Positions 1-9,625 of a stretch of 64,000 bases of DNA are shown in pieces. The notes under the pieces are model-generated. The model saw nothing but the letters and a program-made list of their open reading frames with translations. It was not told where the DNA came from and did not search any database. Position numbers and translations under genes: made by a program. The DNA is taken from positions 4,444,200 to 4,508,199 of the forward strand of contig JAVGWX010000001.1 in NCBI GenBank assembly GCA_036924085.1, in the 5' to 3' direction. Each line of letters opens with the position of its first letter. Position 1 is the stretch's first letter. The stretch comes from Ariolimax columbianus (lineage: Eukaryota > Mollusca > Gastropoda > Stylommatophora > Arionidae).

Positions 1-499
1 CGAGCTGTTCTGGAAAGGAGTTCCAAATGTACACATTTATGTTTATTTTCACAGTCATGCTGACCTATTTCTTATATTCCTTTTTTGTGTTTCGCTATAG
101 GTCATAGAAAGGTAATATTAATGTAATATTTACCTTTCCACCTGGCCAGCACAACCGAAGGTGCTCAGATGGGAGAGCCAAACTCTATCGCGGGGACTTA
201 GAGAAAGCATGAAAGAACAGAACGTACTACTCCACAGCTGAATAATGGACATGTGTGCCAAGAATCTGCTGAGCTAGAATCGATCTATATGTCCACATGA
301 GAACACATCTCGCAACACGTTTACTGATATCGTCATCTTCACTAGCGATATGCAACTATTAAACTGCTGTGAAACTTGACGTCCGAAGTCTGACCTTGAA
401 AGCCAAAGGTAGAAGAGGAAATTAGTGGGACAATATATTTTGTGCAACATGGAGGTAATTTTGCGAGTAAATCTAATACTGATCTAGAAATCTTTAACG
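1..499. other. Unassigned AT-rich sequence
   Basis: I see no convincing coding, RNA or repeat signal here. The short minus-strand open frame that overlaps the end of this stretch is accounted for by the tandem array that begins near 500. Confidence 0.5.
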
Positions 500-942
500 C
501 CGTAGCGACATTTCCAGGCGCCGTGTCATGACCTAGGTAGCATAGCGACATTTTCAGGCGCCATGTCACGCCCTGAATTGTCATAGCGACATTTTCAGGC
601 GCCATGTCACGTCCTGGGTTGCCATAGCGACATTTTCAGGCACCGTGTCATGACCTAGGCAGCATAGCGACATTTTAAGACGCCCTTTCATGCCCTGGTG
701 ACCAGAGCGACATTTTAAGACGCCCTTTCATGCCCTGGTGACCAGAGTGACATTTTAAGACGCCCTTTCATGCCCTGGTTACCATAGCGACATTTTAAGA
801 CGCCCTTTCATGTCCTGGTGACCAGAGCGACATTTTAAGACACCCTTTCATGCCCTGGTGATCATAGCGACATTTTAAGATGCACTTTTGTGCCCTGGTG
901 ACCAAGGCGACATGTTCATGCACCGTGCCACGCCCTGGTTTA
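500..942. repeat. Minisatellite, 40-41-bp unit, about 11 copies
   Basis: The core TAGCGACATTTTAAGACGCC or a close variant recurs at about 502, 543, 583, 624, 665 and every 40-41 bp to about 940. The first four or five units carry TTTTCAGGCGCC where the later ones carry TTTTAAGACGCC, so the array has two subfamilies in blocks. Units differ by a few substitutions. No transposon source is recognised. Confidence 0.93.
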
Positions 943-1226
943 TCAGATCCCAGAAATCAAACACGACAACGAGACTATCCTCATGACGCCAACACAAGTT
1001 AGAATATAAATCATATCGTTTAAACAACAACAAAAACACAGCGAGGTACATACGTTTTATTTAAACATCAACACACTAAAACTAATACAACAAAATGGTC
1101 AACAAATCAAAATAGAAGATTAAAAGGAATTGGAGTATTTGAGATTACAATAAAAAATGATGACGACTTTTCTAAAGAAATTTAAAGTTAAGTTTAAAGA
1201 TGTCATTGTATGATGTTGGTTGGCTT

Positions 1227-1319
1227 GACCAAAGTCACGATGTGTTCTATGTGTAGGTCTGACCAAAGTCCCAATGTGTTTTATGTGTAGGTCTGACCAA
1301 AGTCCCAATGTGTTTTATG
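1227..1319. repeat. Short tandem repeat, 34-bp unit, about 2.7 copies
   Basis: GACCAAAGTC starts at 1227, 1261 and 1295, each followed by an ATGTGTT..TATG segment, giving a 34-bp period. Confidence 0.9.
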
Positions 1320-1429
1320 CTGCCGCAACAGAAACTGCGTTATGGAAATAATGGGTCACATGATGATGGTTCACTCAACTCTGGCGTGAATCTATCATTA
1401 CTATGCACACAATACAACAAGATCATCTT

Positions 1430-1449
1430 CAACAACAACAACAACAACA
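1430..1449. repeat. (CAA)n microsatellite
   Basis: A run of about seven CAA trinucleotides. Similar short A-rich triplet runs form 3' tails of LINE families elsewhere in this window, but no LINE 3' end is identified beside this one. Confidence 0.8.
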
Positions 1450-1548
1450 GTAAGAGTCCATAGATGTCGACGAGGAGCCATCTGGCAATGATGTCTAGTA
1501 ACGTGGGAGGCCAATGGGAGGCGACGTGACTGGTTTCGCACATCAGTT

Positions 1549-2478
1549 GGTGTTAGACATGGTTGTACACTCTCTCCAACTCTTTTAAATATATTCCTTG
1601 AGGGAATTATGAGTGAGGCACTTGGAGGTCATGTTGGTACTACCAAGATAGGGGGCCGAACGATTACCAACCTTTGTTTTGCAGATGACATCGACGGGTT
1701 GGAGGGCTCAGAAGCAGAACTCCAGGAATGGGTAATAAGGCTCGATGAAACAGCTCTTGACTATGGTATGGAGATAAACGCTGAATAGACACAATTAATG
1801 ACCAACAACGCCGAGGGCTTCAACAGCAGGATAAAAGCTAACAGTCCGGAACTAGAAGTGGTTGACCTTTTTAAATGTCTTGAATCGATTGTCAGTGATG
1901 AAGGATCAAAATGTGAGGTGTTGGCCAGAATAGCACAGACATTAGCGGCGCTTGCACGGCTTAACAAAATCTGGCAAGATAAACGGTTAGCACTAGGCAC
2001 GAAAATCAGATTAATGCGTACACTGGTCCTGTCAATATTCCTCTATGCTTGTGAGACATGGACAGTTACATCTGACCTGTAACGAAGGATACGGGCCTTG
2101 TAGATGAGATGTTTCCGTAGACTTAAACGTCACGTGCAAAGATCGAGTTACAAATGAGGAAATACGAGATAGACTTACAACAGCAATATGGCCTTTTGAA
2201 GACCTCTTGGCAACTGTCAAAAGAAGGAAACTCGTTTGTTACGGTCACATATCGAGATCAAATGGTCTTGCAAATAGGATCCTACACGGAAAGGTGCAAG
2301 GCAGACGACGAAGAGGCCGGCCCAAAAAGAGATGGGAGGACAACATAAAAGAATGGACCAATCTTCGACCAGAAGAGTCACAGGCAGCGGCATCTGACAG
2401 AGAGAGTGGCGTGGGGTTGTGAGGATGTCTTCATGTGTGCCCCAAAGACCTTGCCGGTTTCGGGATGACCTAACCTGA
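1549..2478 (+). pseudogene. RTE-like LINE reverse transcriptase, 3' half, decayed
   Basis: Frame 1 begins with GVRHGCTLSPTLLNIF, the loop before the catalytic motif, then reaches the palm motif FADD at 1678-1689. Next come the YACETW block near 2046, and after a frameshift the ATVKRRKL...GRPKKRWEDNIKEW block (2207-2370) and a final CPKDLAGFGM-like segment. This order (palm, thumb, C-terminal GRPKKRW motif) is typical of RTE-type non-LTR retrotransposon ORF ends. The frame is broken by a TAG at 1786, stops near 2080 and 2131, and at least one frameshift near 2120. The element is 5' truncated near 1548, so no endonuclease is present. A dead copy; no host function is implied. Confidence 0.85.
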
Positions 2479-2594
2479 CGTGTCTCACATGTCCTACCGT
2501 TCGAGAGAGAATCAAAGAAACATGTCATATGTGTATGTGTGTGCCTGTTTGTGTTTGATTATCCAAGTACATTTGTCATGGTGTTGGCATATTT

Positions 2595-3143
2595 GCGCAC
2601 CGTCTTCATTTTCGCTGCACTGCTGATTTTGCGCTCCGAAGATTTTCTCTAGTGCATTCAGGGGGTTTTTGTTTGAAGTCCAGTAGTGCCATTCTCTTTG
2701 TTTGAAGTCCAGTAGTGCCATTCTCTTTGTTTGAAGTCCAGTAGTGCCATTCTCTTTGTTTGAAGTCCAGTAGTGCCATTCTTTTTGTTTGAAGTCCAGT
2801 AGTGCCATTCTCTTTGTTTGAAGTCCAGTAGTGCCATTCTCTTTGTTTGAATTCCACTAGTGCCATTCTCTTTGTTTGAAGTCCAGTAGTGCCATTCTCT
2901 TTGCTTCAGTAAGTGGGATAAGGGTCGCTGCCTCCACGCAGTCTTCTTTTGGGATGATTATCTGACGCCAAAAGCGGAGACGGCACAGTCGTCAATATGT
3001 GTTTTGAGGATGTTCCACGTGTCGTTTCTGGAGGCTTCCTCTTCTGTTCTCTCTCCTAGACTGCTAAATTCTTGCTTGAATATCGCTTTCTTCTCCTGCT
3101 CCTTCAGCACCTTGATGTTGATTTTGGGTTTTGGGCGGTCCAT
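2595..3143 (-). pseudogene. LINE ORF2 linker (between endonuclease and RT), fragment
   Basis: On the minus strand the frame opens as MDRPKPKINIKVLKEQEKKA and continues through an EEEASRNDTWN segment. After a frame change comes EAKRMALLDFKQ, and beyond the tandem array PPECTRENLRSAKSAVQRK and RRCAN. This order resembles the charged spacer between endonuclease and reverse transcriptase in RTE-like LINEs. No RT motif follows on the low-coordinate side, so only the linker survives. A 29-bp repeat expansion (2671-2904) sits inside the coding segment for KRMALLDFKQ. Family assignment is by remembered pattern. Confidence 0.55.
2671..2904. repeat. Minisatellite, 29-bp unit, 8 copies, inside LINE coding sequence
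   Basis: GTTTGAAGTCCAGTAGTGCC starts at 2671 and repeats every 29 bp to about 2904. On the minus strand each unit encodes AKRMALLDFKQ-like residues. Because 29 is not a multiple of three, successive units are read in rotating frames (ALLDFKQ, WHYWTSNK, GTTGLQTK). It interrupts the LINE linker described above and appears to be an expansion of that linker's own codons. Confidence 0.93.
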
Positions 3144-3384
3144 TTGATTAGTAGATTTTCTTTGGTATTAGTTTGACTCTGCTAAATGACTAAAACATGA
3201 TCAGTATTGCAATCCGCGCTATAGTATGCACGTGCTATTTGGACTGCATTTGGATGTACCTGCGCGTAAGTACAAAATTAATTTGATGCCAGTGGTCTGA
3301 TCTTGGATGGCGCCATGTTACCTTGTGATTCTGCCTGACGTCAAAATAGGTTTTTATCACGCACAATTTGTTGTATGATGCAAG

Positions 3385-4786
3385 ATAGTGTCGCTGTACA
3401 AGAATAAAGGTGACAAGAGGCACTACAATAACTTCAGAGGCATCTCCCTCCTGAATATCGCAGGTCAACATTTTTCACGTGTAATCCTAAAGAGGTTGCA
3501 GAGACTCGCAGAACGTGTATTGGCTGAGTCACAATGTAATTTCAGAACCGGATGTTCTATAACCGGTATGTGTGTCACACTTCGACAGCTCTAGGAAAAA
3601 TGCAGAGGGCAGAGGAGGCCTCTCTGCATTGCGTTTGTAGATCTCACAAAGGCATTTGACTCAGTCAGCAAACAAGGACTCTACCAAATTCTGGAGCGGA
3701 TAGGTTGCCTTCCAAAGTTACTCCATCTTATTATTCCCTTCCATGAGGGCATGAAGGTGAGCGTGCAGGTGGATATCATAACAACTGCCAGTTTTGACGT
3801 CAAAACTGGAGTGAAACATGGTTGTGTCCTTGCCCCCACACTATTTGGTATTCTACTTGCTGTCCTTCTGGAAAATGCTTTCGAAAATGTTCCTGGAGAC
3901 GTCTGCATTCGCATCAGATCTGATGGTTCGCTCTACCACCCAGCACGACTAAGAGCAAAGACAAAAACCACGGACGTCCTACCCAGAGACCTTCTTGTCC
4001 CTGAGGATGCTGCCCTTCTGGCTCACGACGAGGTCACCTTACAATCTTTAGTTTGACAGTTTAGCCGGGGCATGCGATTTGTTCTCGTTGTCAATAAACG
4101 TCTCAAAGACTGTGGTCCTGGGGTCAGGTACCGTCAATCCAGCAAACATCACTCTCAATGGCAATCTCCTAGCATAAACCAAAACTTTCAGCTTCCTCGG
4201 GTCAACAATTTCAAGCGCCCTCTCTCTAGACGAGGAAATAAATATAAGAATTGGCGGTTTTTCCAAGAGGGCGTGGATAAATATTAAACTGACTTTGCAG
4301 ACAAAAATGCAGATATATCGGGCCTGTGTTTTCAGCACCCTGCTGTACGCATCAGAGACATGGACGACATTCTCTAGGCACGAGAGACGACCTAACGCTT
4401 TTCATCTCCACCGCCTGTAGGAAATTATGAACATCAGATGGCAGGACAAGAAAACAAACACAGAAGTACTGCAACGCGCAAATCTTTCTTATGCTATAGG
4501 ACCGTTACGTGCTAGACGACTGGCCTGGCTGGGTCACGTGAGTAGTAAGGACAATGGGCGCATTCCAAAACGGGTGTTGTATGGTGAGCTGTCAGAGGAG
4601 AGAAGACTACCAGACATAGCCCTGCTCAGATATAAAGATGTTTGCAAGACATAAATGACAGACTTTTCCATCGACCACAAGGCATCAATGACAGACTTTT
4701 CCATCGACCACAATGCTTGGGAAAACTCAGCCGCAGTGCGAACCACATGGATGATATCACTCCGAAATGACCTAACGACATTTGAA
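3385..4786 (+). pseudogene. LINE reverse transcriptase, near-complete RT to C-terminus, decayed
   Basis: Frame 1 runs from SLYKNKGDKRHYNNFRGISL (fingers) through FRTGCSITGM, a TAG at 3592 and FVDLTKAFDSV (palm motif A, catalytic Asp kept). It continues through GVKHGCVLAPTLFGILLAVL (motif B) to VPEDAALLAHDE at about 3998. Relatives carry FADD or YADD at that place, so the motif has become VPED and one catalytic Asp is lost. After a TGA at 4054 and frameshifts come the thumb (LLYASETWTT, about 4341), WQDKKTNTEVL, RRLAWLGHVSSKDNGRIPK and a YKDVCKT segment near 4650. The C-terminal codons run directly into the 24-bp array. A dead element, 5' truncated at about 3385. Confidence 0.85.
4653..4718. 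repeat. 33-bp direct duplication within the LINE C-terminus
   Basis: AATGACAGACTTTTCCATCG occurs at 4653 and again at 4686, an offset of 33 bp (11 codons). It duplicates the residues MTDFSIDH in frame, just upstream of the larger 24-bp array. This is a small, young-looking example of in-frame tandem duplication of transposon coding sequence. Confidence 0.9.
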
Positions 4787-6893
4787 GCTACTCGGAGAGA
4801 GAGACTTGAAGCTACTCGAACAGAGAAACTTGAAGCTACTCAGACAGAGAAACTTGAAGCTACTCGGAGAGAGAAACTTGAAGCTACTCGGAGAAAGAGA
4901 CTTGAAGCTACTCAGACAGAGAAACTTAAAGCTACACGGAGAGAGAAACTTGAATCTACTCGGAGAAAGAAACTTGAAGCTACTCGGAGAGAGAAATTTG
5001 AAGCTACTCGGAGAAAGAAACTTGAAGCTACTTGGAGAGAGAAACTTGAAGCTACTCGGAGAGAGAAACTTGAAGCTACACAGACAGAGAAACTTGAAGC
5101 TACTCGGAGAGAGAAACTTAAACCTAATCAGAGAGAGAAACTTGAAGCTACTCGGAGAGAGAAACTTGAAGCTACTCGGAGAAAGAAACTTGAAGCTACT
5201 CGGAAAGAGAAACTTGAAGCTACTCGGAGAGAGAAACTTTAAGCTACTCGGAAAGGGACTTTAATCTACTCGGAGTGAGTCTTGAATCTACTTGGAGAGA
5301 GAAAATTGAAGCTACTCGGAGAGAGACTTGAATCTACTCGGAGAGAGAGTTGAATCTACTCAGAGAGAGAGTTGAATCTACTCAGAGAGAGAAACTGGAA
5401 GCTACTCGGAGAGAGAAACTTAAGCTACTCGGAGGGACAAACTTGAAGCTACTCGGAGAAAGAGACTTGAAGCTACTCGTAGATAGAAACTTGAAGCTTC
5501 TCGGAAAGAGAAACTTGAAACTACTCGGAGGGAGAAACTTAAGCTATTCGGAGGGAGAAACTTGAAGCTACTCGGAGAGAGATACTTGAAGCTACTTGGA
5601 CAAAGAAACTTGAAGCTACTCGGAGAAAGAAACTTAAAGCTACTAGGAGAGAGAATCTTGAAGCTACTCGGAGAGAGACTTGAATCTACTCGGAGAGAAA
5701 AACTTGAAGCTACTCGGAGAAAGAAACTTGAAGCTACTCGGAGAGAAAAACTTGAAGCTACACAGAGAGAGAAACTTGAAGCTACTCGGAGAGAGAGACT
5801 TGAAGCTACTCGGAGAGAGAAATTTGAAGCTACTCAGGGGAGAAAAACTTGAAGCTACTCTGAGAGAGAAACTTGAAGCTACTCGGAGAGAAAAACTTGA
5901 AGCTACTCAAGCAGAGAAACTTGAAGCTACTTGGAGAGAGAAACTTGAAGCTACTCGGAGAGAGAAATTTGAAGCTACTCAGACAGAGAAACTTGAAGCT
6001 ACTCGGAGAGAGAAACTTGAACCTAATCAGAGAGAGAAACTTCAAGCTACTCGGAGAGAGAAACTTGAAGCTACTCGGAGAGAAATTTGAAGCTACTCAG
6101 GGGAGAAAAACTTGAAGCTACTCTGAGAGAGAAACTTGAAGCTACTCGGAGAGAAAAACTTGAAGCTACTCAAGCAGAGAAACTTGAAGCTACTTGGAGA
6201 GAGAAACTTGAAGCTACTCGGCGAGAGAAACTTGAAGCTACTCGGAGAGAGAAATTTGAAGCTACTCAGACAGAGAAACTTGAAGCTACTCGGAGAGAGA
6301 AACTTGAACCTAATCAGAGAGAGAAACTTGAAGCTAATCGGAGAGAGAAACTTGAAGCTACTCGGAGAAAGAAACTTGAAGCTAATCGGAGATAGAATCT
6401 TGAAGCTACTCGGAGAGAGAAACTTTAAGCTACTCGGAAAGGGACTTGAATCTACTCGGAGAGAGACTTGAATCTACTTGGAGAGAGAAAATTGAAGCTA
6501 CTCGGAGAGAGATTTGAATCTACTCGGAGAGAGAGTTGAATCTACTCAGAGAGAGAAACTGGAAGCTACTCGGAGAGAGAGACTTAAGCTGCTCGGAGGG
6601 ACAAACTTGAAGCTACTCGGAGAAAGAGACTTGAAGCTACTCGGAGATAGAAACTTGAAGCTACTCGGAAAGAGAAACTTGAAACTACTCGGAGGGAGAA
6701 ACTTAAGCTACTCGGAGGGAGAAACTTGAAGCTACTCGGAGAGAGATACTTGTAGCTACTTGGAGAAAGAAACTTGAAGTTACTCGGAGAGAGGATCTTG
6801 AAGCTACTCGGAGAGAGACTTGAATCTACTCGGAGAGAGACTTGAATCTACTCGGAGAGAGAAACTTGAAGCTACTCGGAGAGAGAAACTTGA
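4785..6893. repeat. Minisatellite, 24-bp unit, about 88 copies, with higher-order duplications
   Basis: The core GAAGCTACTCGGAGAGAGAA recurs every 24 bp. Being a multiple of three, the unit encodes an 8-residue peptide repeat (EATRREKL in one frame, KLLGERNL in another). The array is entered in frame from the LINE C-terminus (SLRNDLTTFEATRRERLEAT), so it looks seeded by the last LINE codons. Two larger duplications are visible. A block near 5823 recurs at 6086 (263 bp offset, marked by CAGGGGAG). A block of about 350 bp near 5251 recurs near 6437 (1186 bp offset, marked by GGAAAGGGACTT). The long open frames across it are products of periodicity, not evidence for a gene. Confidence 0.95.
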
Positions 6894-6996
6894 AAATAAT
6901 CGTATTCGTCGAAAGGAGACAAGACCCGTTTAGTGCTACCGTCTACTTCCTTCATGACCGTCTACATAGTTGAAAAACGCCATTTATTATGTTTGC

Positions 6997-7423
6997 ATAG
7001 TATTGTTCAAGTGTATTAGTGATAGAGTTGATTGTGTATGATTGTTCATGTGTATTAGTAATGAAGTTGATTGTGTATGATTGTTCAAGTGTTTTAGTAA
7101 TGGGGTTGATTGTGTATGATTGTTCAATTGCATTAGTGATGGGGTTGATTGTGTATGATTGTTCAATTGCATTAGTAATGGGGTTGATTGTGTATGATTG
7201 TACATGTGTATGATGGAGTTGAGTGTGCATGATTGTCCATGTGTATGATGGAGTTGATTGTGTATGATTGTACATGTGTATGATGGAGTTGATTGTGTAT
7301 GATTGTCCATGTGTATGATGGGGTTGATTGTGTATGATTGTCCATGTGTATGATGGAGTTGATTGTGTATGATTGTCCATGTGTATGATGGAGTTGATTG
7401 TGTATGTTTGTCCATGTGATTGA
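6997..7423. repeat. Minisatellite, 39- to 35-bp unit, about 11 copies
   Basis: GTTGATTGTGTATGATTGT recurs along the block. The left half has about 39-bp units with an ATTAGT segment. The right half has about 35-bp units with ATGTGTATGATGGA. The minus strand is open through much of it because few stop triplets occur in the unit; this is not taken as a gene. Confidence 0.92.
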
Positions 7424-7897
7424 TTGCCGGAATTGTTCTTGTGGTGTTGTTACTGATCCAGCAGTATGTGGGCTCTCGAGGAAGCTCTAGCTGAGATGAT
7501 GATCAACTGTTTCCTATAGATGTGTTAACATTTGGCACTGTGGAATGTGCTGTTGAGTTCTGTTCAACTGCTTGTAAAGTGGGATGTGTTGGGTTCTCTG
7601 CTGGAATATGGTGCTCTGGTCCCTTCTTTTTGTCAGTAGATTGATGCTGTAAATTCAGATTTGTACTTGCCATGTCTGTAGACCTCTGTCCCTGTATTTA
7701 CGGTCATCTGTTGAGCCAAGTTTGTATGATTGTTGTTATTATTAGTAACAGAAATAAAAAATACATACATACTGAACACTTATTGACCAAGTGCGGAACT
7801 GTGGCAATAAATGGATCCAATTGCAAACATGCATTAGTACATTTACGTGGATCAATAAATAACAAGCTCCCCAATAATAAATTTCCACAATGACAGC
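7424..7897. other. Unassigned spacer
   Basis: No motif-supported gene or repeat is seen. The short open frames on either strand lack recognisable domains. Confidence 0.4.
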
Positions 7898-8157
7898 TGC
7901 AGGTTGGTTCAGCTAATCGTATCAAACTCATTCTTCTACAGGTGAGAAACGACAAGACGAGAGTCCACATCTTTAACAGTACGGTTATTCCAGCCATAAT
8001 ATTTGGCTGCCAGGAATGGATCCTAGGAAACAAAAGCAATTGCAGAGACGCCCCGAGTATCTCTGAGAGGAATGGAGCGAAGAACATTGACAATCTATAT
8101 ACTTGACCAAATTAGAAACATAAATCAGACACCTATCTGGCGCGTTGTAGATTCTGC
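7898..8157 (+). pseudogene. LINE reverse transcriptase thumb fragment (left part of a split LINE)
   Basis: Plus-strand translation gives TRVHIFNSTVIPAIIFGCQE followed, after a frame change, by RGMERRTLTIYILDQIRNIN. These match the order of the RT thumb region in LINEs (…NSTVLPALLYG-E-W…, …R-MERR-LG…DR-RN…). It stops at the left terminus of the inserted element at 8158. The next expected LINE segment (K-x-RW-x-x-x-L-K-x-D) is found immediately beyond that element, at 9475. The copy is therefore one LINE split in two. Confidence 0.5.
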
Positions 8158-9474
8158 GTTGTTAATGTAGCAGCGCTAGCTTGCTGACATACCATAGCAA
8201 ATGGTGAAAGGGGTCTGCACTAACTATATTCACACTCAAACAAATTCAAGTAATACTATTTAAATAAAAACACAATAGAACAGATTCTTCATTACTATTA
8301 ACTATAAGTTTCAAACAAATCAAATTCTCTCACACGCTTGCTAAAACACTTCTACAACTTGTTTAACGAAACTACAACTTTGATATTCGTTAGTGGATTG
8401 CCACAGGTTGGATGATTCGTGTTTGTTCTTACACCCAGGTAATTTGTCTGTGGTCCTGTTCTAGTCATCGACGGTGGTTCGAAGGGATCGTTGAGTTCGA
8501 TCGCTGTGATTGTCAAATATATCTCTAGACGTGACTAGATTTCTGGAGAGAACTTATGCTAAACGCTTGACTTCAAATATATCTCTAGAAGTGACTAGAT
8601 TTCTGGAGAGAACTTCTGCTAAACGCTTGACTTCAAATATATCTCTAGAAGTGACTAGATTTCTGGAGAGAACTTCTGCTAAACGCTTGACTTCAAATAT
8701 ATCTCTAGAAGTGACTAGATTTCTGGAGAGAACTTCTGCTAGACGCTTGAAGAAGCTGTTATGAAGATGGCTACTTCATGTGGTTCCCTCGTGGCGCACT
8801 TCTATATCTATTGCTAATACTTTTGCTATTCGAAACAGAATATTCTACATCAATATGTGCATCACTTATTATCTCACCGTGTTAGGGTGGTGTGCATCTG
8901 TACTTAAACTAACGTGGTCTGGTTAAAGGTTCACCACTTCTTTCTCTCTGCCAATATATCGCTGACCGAGCTACTGATCTACTCAACTGCTATCTCAAGA
9001 CTTTCTGTCGACTGTGTTTTCTGATCTTCTCTCTTCTCAACCGCTCGCTCAAGACTGTTCGTAAGACTCATTGCTCCTTATATTCGCGGCTTCGGTCAGT
9101 CACGTGGCCCGCTAACGATGCGGGTATTCTGATCTCGTTCCTAGGTTTTTCATTTAAAAAAAAAATGTAAATAGCATGTCCGGTTTTAACTTAACGACTC
9201 ATCACGCAGTAACAGGTGTCTAGGCGTTACGCAAAAACAGGTTCATGTTACGCAGGTCAACACCTGCGTGGATTTGAAAACAACGCTAGGCATTCTAGGC
9301 ATTCCTGTGCCAGGATTTGAGTAAATCTGCACTGGCTCGGTTCTTAGTTCAATTCTATAATAAAATGAATGGCTACTGACTACCAATACTCAACTCCCAA
9401 CACATCTACCTAAAACATGTCTAAGATCATAATCCTAATAAACCTACACAGCTAAGATCTGTTACACTAACAAC
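8158..9474. mobile_element. Candidate non-autonomous element with imperfect terminal inverted repeats
   Basis: The left end GTTGTTAATGTAGCAG (8158-8173) and the right end CTGTTACACTAACAAC (9459-9474) are inverted repeats matching at 14 of 16 positions. The interior has no transposase-like open frame and carries a 60-bp tandem array. The block lies between two pieces of what reads as one LINE ORF, consistent with an insertion. The 15-mer TTGTTAATGTAGCAG recurs exactly at 44776-44790, supporting a family. I cannot define a clean target-site duplication. The TGTAGCAG...CTGTTACA ends could alternatively be those of a solo LTR. Confidence 0.4.
8513..8750. repeat. Tandem repeat, 60-bp unit, 4 copies
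   Basis: TCAAATATATCTCTAGAAGT recurs at 8513, 8573, 8633 and 8693 with near identity. The unit is a multiple of three, so an 84-residue open frame made of four 20-residue repeats (VTRFLERTSAKRLTSNIS) results. High identity indicates recent expansion. There is no sign of a conventional gene around it. Confidence 0.95.
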
Positions 9475-9625
9475 AAATGCAGATGGGTTGTATACCTGAA
9501 AACGGATGGTTACCATAGAGCCCCCCCCCCCCCCAAATTCCCCCCCCCCCCTACAACGTTAAGCCCTACGCAGACTTCCAGCAATGAGGTGGAGAGATGA
9601 CCTGAGTAAATCCTTTGGTCAAACA
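9475..9625 (+). pseudogene. LINE ORF2 C-terminal fragment (right part of the split LINE)
   Basis: The frame gives KCRWVVYLKTDGYHR and then, beyond poly-C tracts, RRLPAMRWRDDLSKSFGQ. The PxMRWRDDL motif and the following TWHQTLQ are the usual C-terminal block of this LINE group. The WHQTLQ codons lead directly into the 55-bp array. A possible end of the ORF (FGKRLGRG) appears after the array at about 15168. Confidence 0.5.
9521..9551. repeat. Two adjacent poly-C tracts
   Basis: C runs of 14 and 11 are separated by AAATTC. Such runs are prone to sequencing and assembly length errors. Confidence 0.95.

Noticed and set aside
4655..6471. Long open frames (up to 195 codons) as charged coiled-coil proteins
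   Set aside because: They are translations of the 24-bp tandem unit in several frames at once, entered from a dead LINE.
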